Shown in pieces: positions 5,953-8,983 of a stretch of DNA of 8,983 bases. The stretch is from positions 1 to 8,983 of the forward strand of contig JANMVX010000001.1 in the NCBI GenBank assembly GCA_031393505.1, given 5' to 3'. Positions within the stretch are counted from its first letter, which is position 1. Each line of letters begins with the position of its first letter. This DNA comes from JANYHF01 sp031393505 (GTDB lineage: Bacteria > Pseudomonadota > Alphaproteobacteria > Rhizobiales > Hyphomicrobiaceae). The position numbers and the translations under genes were made by a program. The notes under the pieces are model-generated. The model made no database searches. It was given only the letters and a program-made list of their open reading frames with translations, and was not told the DNA's origin.

Positions 5953-6447
5953 TCAGGCCTTCCAGTGCAAGGCGCAAATCAGCGTGAACAATCGCCGCGC
6001 GGTCGGGGCGTCTGCCTCGATGCGGCCCTTCAGGCGTTCGATCAGCAGTCCGCTCCCCTCGTCGTGCATGGCGCGCCGGCCCATATCGATAGCTTCAATG
6101 CGGGAGGGCGGCGCCGAGCGGATGGCGTCGTAGTAGCTCTCGCAAATCAGGACGTAGTCCTTAACCAGGCGCCGGAAGGAGCCAAGCGACAGCGGCGCCG
6201 ACAGGAGCAATTGGCCGGCCTCATCGCTGACGTCGAAGTTCAGGCGGTCTACGGCCAATGTGAGCCGCAACCGGTACGGGCCTGTGGGCCCGTCAGTCAA
6301 GTGGAAGCAATTGGCCTCCAGAAGGTCGAAGATCGCCACCTTGCGCTCGTGCTCGATATCGGCCGGAGCGCGGCCAAACGAGCCGGGATCGAGGTCGACG
6401 GCAATCAGTCTTGCGTGGCTTGCTATGTCGCCTGGCGTTTCGGTCAT
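5953..6447 (-). CDS. UPF0262 family protein
   Basis: A conserved alphaproteobacterial protein of unknown biochemical function. The family match is strong: RLIAVDLD (13-20), IEHERKVAIFDLLEANCF (31-48), PYRLRLTL (57-64), SFRRLVKDYVLICESYYDAI (90-109), RIEAIDMGRRAMHDEGS (116-132), and the C-terminus RRLFTLICALHWK. I chose ATG 6447 (164 aa) because it gives the usual family length and the expected MTETPG-type N-terminus. A start at 6507 would add 20 residues and overlap the DUF2948 gene by 23 bp. It lies 37 bp after DUF2948 and 4 bp before the phosphatase gene. In most alphaproteobacteria hisD stands immediately upstream of this gene; it does not here. Confidence 0.93.
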   Translation of the reverse strand: MTETPGDIASHARLIAVDLDPGSFGRAPADIEHERKVAIFDLLEANCFHLTDGPTGPYRLRLTLAVDRLNFDVSDEAGQLLLSAPLSLGSFRRLVKDYVLICESYYDAIRSAPPSRIEAIDMGRRAMHDEGSGLLIERLKGRIEADAPTARRLFTLICALHWKA

Positions 6448-6484
6448 CTCTGCCAGCTCAAGTTGGGCGTTTCTTTGGACCCTG

Positions 6485-6940
6485 TCAGCCCTTGGCGTTC
6501 GCGTCATGGTCGGGTTTGTTTGGCGTCGTCCAGACGGGCCCCAGATCACGCAGCTCCATCTCGATGCACTCCACCTCCAGCCGCAGAGCGCCGCCGCCCG
6601 AATAGGTGAGCGTGATTTGCCCTGCCGGCTCCTGCGTCGGCGTAAACTGCAGCGCCAGCAGCGACAGGATCGCCGTCGGCCTTGCCTGAACAATGTTGTG
6701 CCTGCGAACTGCCGTCACGTGCTCGAAGCGCAGCGCCGTGCGCCGCCGCTGATGGTCCTTGGGCCGCGCTGTTGCGCCAGCCGCATCGCGTTGCCAGTCG
6801 AAGCGGTTCACGATCGCCAGAAAGCGCTTTTCCTTCGGAAGATAACTCAGGTCGCCCACGTGCAAGACGGCATCCTGCAAATGCGCAGAAATGACCGTCA
6901 GGTCTTCCTGGTCCAAGGCGACGAGTTTCAGAAGCTGCAT
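6485..6940 (-). CDS. DUF2948 family protein
   Basis: A 151-aa conserved alphaproteobacterial protein of unknown function. Family features seen: LVALDQEDLTVISAHLQDAV (6-25), DLSYLPKEKRFLAIVNRFDW (30-49), RRRTALRFEHVTAV (65-78), LSLLALQF (92-99), and GALRLEVECIEMELRDLGPV (117-136). ATG 6940 is preferred to an in-frame TTG at 6952, because the ATG gives the family N-terminus MQLLKL and has GGA about 9 nt upstream. It is the first gene of the minus-strand operon and is divergent from kdsA across a dyad-rich spacer, so its promoter should lie in 6941-7213. Its usual neighbours murA (upstream) and hisD (downstream) are both missing. Confidence 0.92.
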   Translation of the reverse strand: MQLLKLVALDQEDLTVISAHLQDAVLHVGDLSYLPKEKRFLAIVNRFDWQRDAAGATARPKDHQRRRTALRFEHVTAVRRHNIVQARPTAILSLLALQFTPTQEPAGQITLTYSGGGALRLEVECIEMELRDLGPVWTTPNKPDHDANAKG

Positions 6941-7213
6941 GGGACGTTCCAAAGCCTACCGGCTGGCGGTTTTCCGGGATGTCGCAGCATACCAAGACGG
7001 AACGCAACTGCGCTCGCAGTTGTAGCGTTCCGACGGCTTTTGTGCAACGCGGCATAACCGGACGCTGCAGCGCAGTATGGACGGCGAAACCAGGCTCCGG
7101 CCGATGCGACACCTGCGCTGGATTAGCCCTTCAATATTGGTTATGCCAGCGCATCCAGTTCCACACCATCCAAGTGACGACCACCCAATCGGTCGGGCAA
7201 CATCGGGGACATC
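6941..7213. other. Divergent promoter region between DUF2948 and kdsA
   Basis: No coding sequence is recognised in these 273 bp. The spacer should hold the promoters of both operons but I see no confident -35/-10 pair. It is rich in dyads: a 15-bp stem at 6998-7032, a perfect palindrome CGCTGCAGCG (7063-7072), GGCATAACC (7051-7059) matched by GGTTATGCC (7139-7147), TGCGCTGG (7114-7121) matched by CCAGCGCA (7146-7153), and CAATATTG (7132-7139). The two long-range pairs share bases 7146-7147, so they could be alternative RNA folds in a kdsA leader. Confidence 0.5.
6998..7032. promoter_or_regulatory. Long bulged hairpin upstream of kdsA and DUF2948
   Basis: The inner arms AACTGCG (7006-7012) and CGCAGTT (7015-7021), and the outer arms CGGAACGC (6998-7005) and GCGTTCCG (7025-7032), make a 15-bp stem interrupted by one 3-nt bulge (GTA, 7022-7024). 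On the plus strand it is followed by GACGGCTTTT, only a weak T run. It could be a terminator, a protein-binding dyad, or a leader RNA element for DUF2948. Confidence 0.5.
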
Positions 7214-8056
7214 ATGACCGCCACCGCAACCTCCCCAAATCCGATCGTCGCAATCGGCGCGGTCCGCGCTGGCAACGCGCTCCCGCTGATGGTCTTCGCC
7301 GGCCCGTGCCAACTCGAAACGCGGGAGCACGCACTGATGATGGCTGCCGAGCTAAAGGCCATCTCAGCCCGGCTCGGGATCGGCCTCGTCTACAAGACCA
7401 GTTTCGACAAAGCCAACCGCACATCGCTCGGCGGCAAGCGCGGCATGGGCCTGGAAGGCGCGCTGCCGATCTTCGACGAAATCCGAGCCACGTTTGGCCT
7501 GCCAATCGTCACCGATGTGCACACGGCCGAGCAATGTGCTGTGCTCGCCCCCCATGTCGACGTGCTGCAGATCCCGGCCTTTCTGTGCCGGCAAACCGAT
7601 CTCCTGATCGCCGCTGCCAAGACCGGCAAAGTGATCAAGGTGAAGAAGGGCCAGTTCCTCGCCCCGTGGGACATGAAGAATGTGGTCGCCAAAATCACGG
7701 GTTCCGGCAACCCGAACGTGCTGGTCACCGAGCGCGGGGCCAGTTTTGGCTACAACACATTGGTCAGCGACATGCGCGCCCTGCCCATTCTAGCCGAGAC
7801 CGGCTGTCCGGTGATTTTTGACGCCACGCACTCGGTGCAGCAGCCTGGCGGGCAGGGCGCGTCGTCAGGCGGTGACCGGCGCATGGTGCCAGTGCTGGCG
7901 CGGGCCGCTGTGGCTGTGGGCGTGGCGGGGTTGTTCATCGAGACGCATGAGGATCCGGATCGCGCGCCGTCGGACGGGCCGAACATGGTGCCACTGCAAG
8001 AGTTTGAGGGGCTGTTGGCTGGCCTAATGAGGATTGATGGGGTCGTGAAAGGGTAG
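7214..8056 (+). CDS. kdsA: 3-deoxy-D-manno-octulosonate 8-phosphate synthase
   Basis: KdsA condenses phosphoenolpyruvate with arabinose 5-phosphate to Kdo 8-phosphate, the first committed step of Kdo synthesis for lipopolysaccharide, in the cytoplasm. Seen: FAGPCQLET (28-36), KTSFDKANRTS (61-71), GLPIVTDVH (95-103), QIPAFLCRQTDL (119-130), FDATHSVQQPGG (202-213) and ETHEDPDRAPSDG (243-255). Four residues, C32, H206, E243 and D254, keep exactly the spacing of the metal ligands of Aquifex aeolicus KdsA (C11, H185, E222, D233). This is therefore the metal-dependent class, not the E. coli class that has Asn at the first position. The 280-aa length is usual. The ATG at 7214 has GGGGA just upstream (7205-7209). 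Its common alphaproteobacterial neighbours pyrG and eno are not adjacent. Its stop is 3 bp from that of the convergent sulfurtransferase gene. Confidence 0.96.
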   Translation: MTATATSPNPIVAIGAVRAGNALPLMVFAGPCQLETREHALMMAAELKAISARLGIGLVYKTSFDKANRTSLGGKRGMGLEGALPIFDEIRATFGLPIVTDVHTAEQCAVLAPHVDVLQIPAFLCRQTDLLIAAAKTGKVIKVKKGQFLAPWDMKNVVAKITGSGNPNVLVTERGASFGYNTLVSDMRALPILAETGCPVIFDATHSVQQPGGQGASSGGDRRMVPVLARAAVAVGVAGLFIETHEDPDRAPSDGPNMVPLQEFEGLLAGLMRIDGVVKG

Positions 8057-8059
8057 TGT

Positions 8060-8917
8060 TCACGAGGGTCCCGTCGCGACCGGACTGGCGGGATCGCGGC
8101 CCCATTCGGCCCAGGAGCCGTCGTAGACGGCGGTGTCGGTGCGACCCAAGAGCGCCAGGGCCAGCGCGACCATCGAGGCGGTGACGCCGGAGCCGCAGCT
8201 GGCCACCACCGGTTTGGCGGCGTCAACGCCGGCGGCGGCGAACGTAGCGCGCAAGGCGGCCTCAGATTTCAACGTGCCGTCGGGGTTCAGCAATTCGGTG
8301 AACGGAACGTTTCGCGCCCCTGGCATGTGGCCTTGCGTGAGGCCGGGGCGCGGTTCGGGTTGCGCGCCGCTGAAGCGCGGGGCGGGGCGGGCGTCGACCA
8401 ATTGCGTCGAGGCCGAACCGATCAATCCGCGCACGTCGCTCATGGAGCGCACCATGCCGGCGTTGCGGCGTATCGTGAAGGGTTTTCGCGCACGTGGTTG
8501 CGCCGGGCCGGCATCGGTGAGGTGGCCTGCCGCGAGCCAGGCCGGGAACCCGCCATCCAGCACGGCGACATTGTCGTGCCCCATGACGCGAAACGTCCAC
8601 CACACGCGGGCGGCGCTGAACAGGCCCTTGGTGTCGTACACAATTACGCGGGACGCGTTTCCGATCCCCATCGCCCCGACGGCATCCGCAAACTGACCAT
8701 CCGGCGGCAGCATATGCGGCAGGCTGCTGGCAATGTCGGCAATGGTGTTGATGTCAAAGAATCGCGCGCCGGGGATGTGGCGCTGCTCGAACTCAGCAGC
8801 GGCGTCGCGGTTTTCGGGCGGCAGATGCCAGGAGCCGTCGAGCATGGCGAGGTCGGGATCGTCAAGGTGCGCGACAAGCCAGGCCGGCGTCACGACAAAG
8901 GGGCTGTTCCAGGTCAT
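8060..8917 (-). CDS. sseA: 3-mercaptopyruvate sulfurtransferase
   Basis: A two-domain rhodanese-family enzyme that moves sulfur from 3-mercaptopyruvate to thiol acceptors. The N-terminal inactive rhodanese domain covers about residues 8-135 (LDGSWHLP at 26-33, HIPGARFFDI at 47-56). The C-terminal catalytic domain covers about 160-280, with HMPGARNVPF (197-206) and the active-site loop CGSGVTA at 241-247. CGSGVTA marks mercaptopyruvate sulfurtransferases, as opposed to CRKGVT in thiosulfate sulfurtransferases. C241 is the predicted persulfide-bearing residue. I prefer ATG 8917 (285 aa) to ATG 8932 because GAGGA lies about 5 nt before it, whereas the longer start lacks a ribosome-binding site. 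The gene is alone on its strand in this window and is followed, tail to tail, by kdsA. Confidence 0.92.
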   Translation of the reverse strand: MTWNSPFVVTPAWLVAHLDDPDLAMLDGSWHLPPENRDAAAEFEQRHIPGARFFDINTIADIASSLPHMLPPDGQFADAVGAMGIGNASRVIVYDTKGLFSAARVWWTFRVMGHDNVAVLDGGFPAWLAAGHLTDAGPAQPRARKPFTIRRNAGMVRSMSDVRGLIGSASTQLVDARPAPRFSGAQPEPRPGLTQGHMPGARNVPFTELLNPDGTLKSEAALRATFAAAGVDAAKPVVASCGSGVTASMVALALALLGRTDTAVYDGSWAEWGRDPASPVATGPS

Positions 8918-8951
8918 GGGAGTCCTCGTCATTGGGAACGACAGAGCCGGT

Positions 8952-8983
8952 GGCGTAGGGGCGGACAGTGTCCGCCCTCTAAC
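8952..8983 (+). repeat. Palindromic intergenic repeat, copy C
   Basis: Arms GGGCGGAC (8959-8966) and GTCCGCCC (8970-8977) form a perfect 8-bp stem with a 3-nt loop. The outer sequence GGCGTAGGGGCG (8952-8963) equals the reverse complement of 55-66, and CGCCCTCT (8973-8980) equals 10-17, while the core differs from copies A and B. It lies upstream of the sseA promoter region and may continue past the window edge. Confidence 0.75.

Noticed and set aside
6448..6507. Longer UPF0262 start at 6507
   Set aside because: It would overlap DUF2948 by 23 bp and add residues unlike the family; ATG 6447 gives the usual length and N-terminus.
6979..7821. Plus-strand open frame (280 codons) overlapping the spacer and kdsA
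   Set aside because: It overlaps kdsA in another frame, and its translation is Arg/Pro-rich with no recognisable domain; kdsA is certain.

Overview
The window comes from a GC-rich alphaproteobacterium. The best taxonomic markers are a SciP/DUF1153 cell-cycle regulator and the UPF0262 and DUF2948 families, all of which are essentially alphaproteobacterial. Complex I genes and kdsA (lipopolysaccharide Kdo synthesis) fit a Gram-negative respiring cell. I cannot name the genus.

Layout, left to right. Positions 1-66 hold palindromic repeats, followed by a sugar/glycerol-phosphate-type ABC transporter ATPase (107-1120, +). Next comes a minus-strand pair: sciP (1363-1641) and an unrecognised 80-aa gene (1798-2040), each preceded by a near-consensus CtrA-type box. 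The plus-strand run is nuoC (2295-2894), a four-helix-bundle (S23/IVP family) gene at 2953-3318, nuoD (3396-4583) and a four-helix membrane protein of unknown function (4606-5175). Facing it is a minus-strand operon read from right to left: DUF2948 (6485-6940), UPF0262 (5953-6447), a low-molecular-weight phosphatase (5484-5948) and a small ribbon-helix-helix protein (5207-5455). A dyad-rich 273-bp spacer separates this operon from kdsA (7214-8056, +). kdsA converges on a 3-mercaptopyruvate sulfurtransferase (8060-8917, -), and another copy of the palindromic repeat closes the window at 8952-8983.

Two things stand out. First, the four-helix-bundle gene between nuoC and nuoD is bracketed by a 40-bp imperfect inverted repeat built from 8-bp tandem units (TGAAGTCG type), which looks like a small mobile cassette inserted into a core respiratory operon. 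Second, several alphaproteobacterial gene neighbourhoods are broken here. nuoC has no nuoB before it and nuoD no nuoE after it. hisD is missing between DUF2948 and UPF0262. kdsA lacks the pyrG/eno neighbours common in the class. This suggests extensive rearrangement in this lineage.

Most genes are housekeeping: respiration, Kdo synthesis, sulfur transfer and cell-cycle control. The unusual content is the S23 cassette, the terminal palindromes and the structured intergenic spacers.
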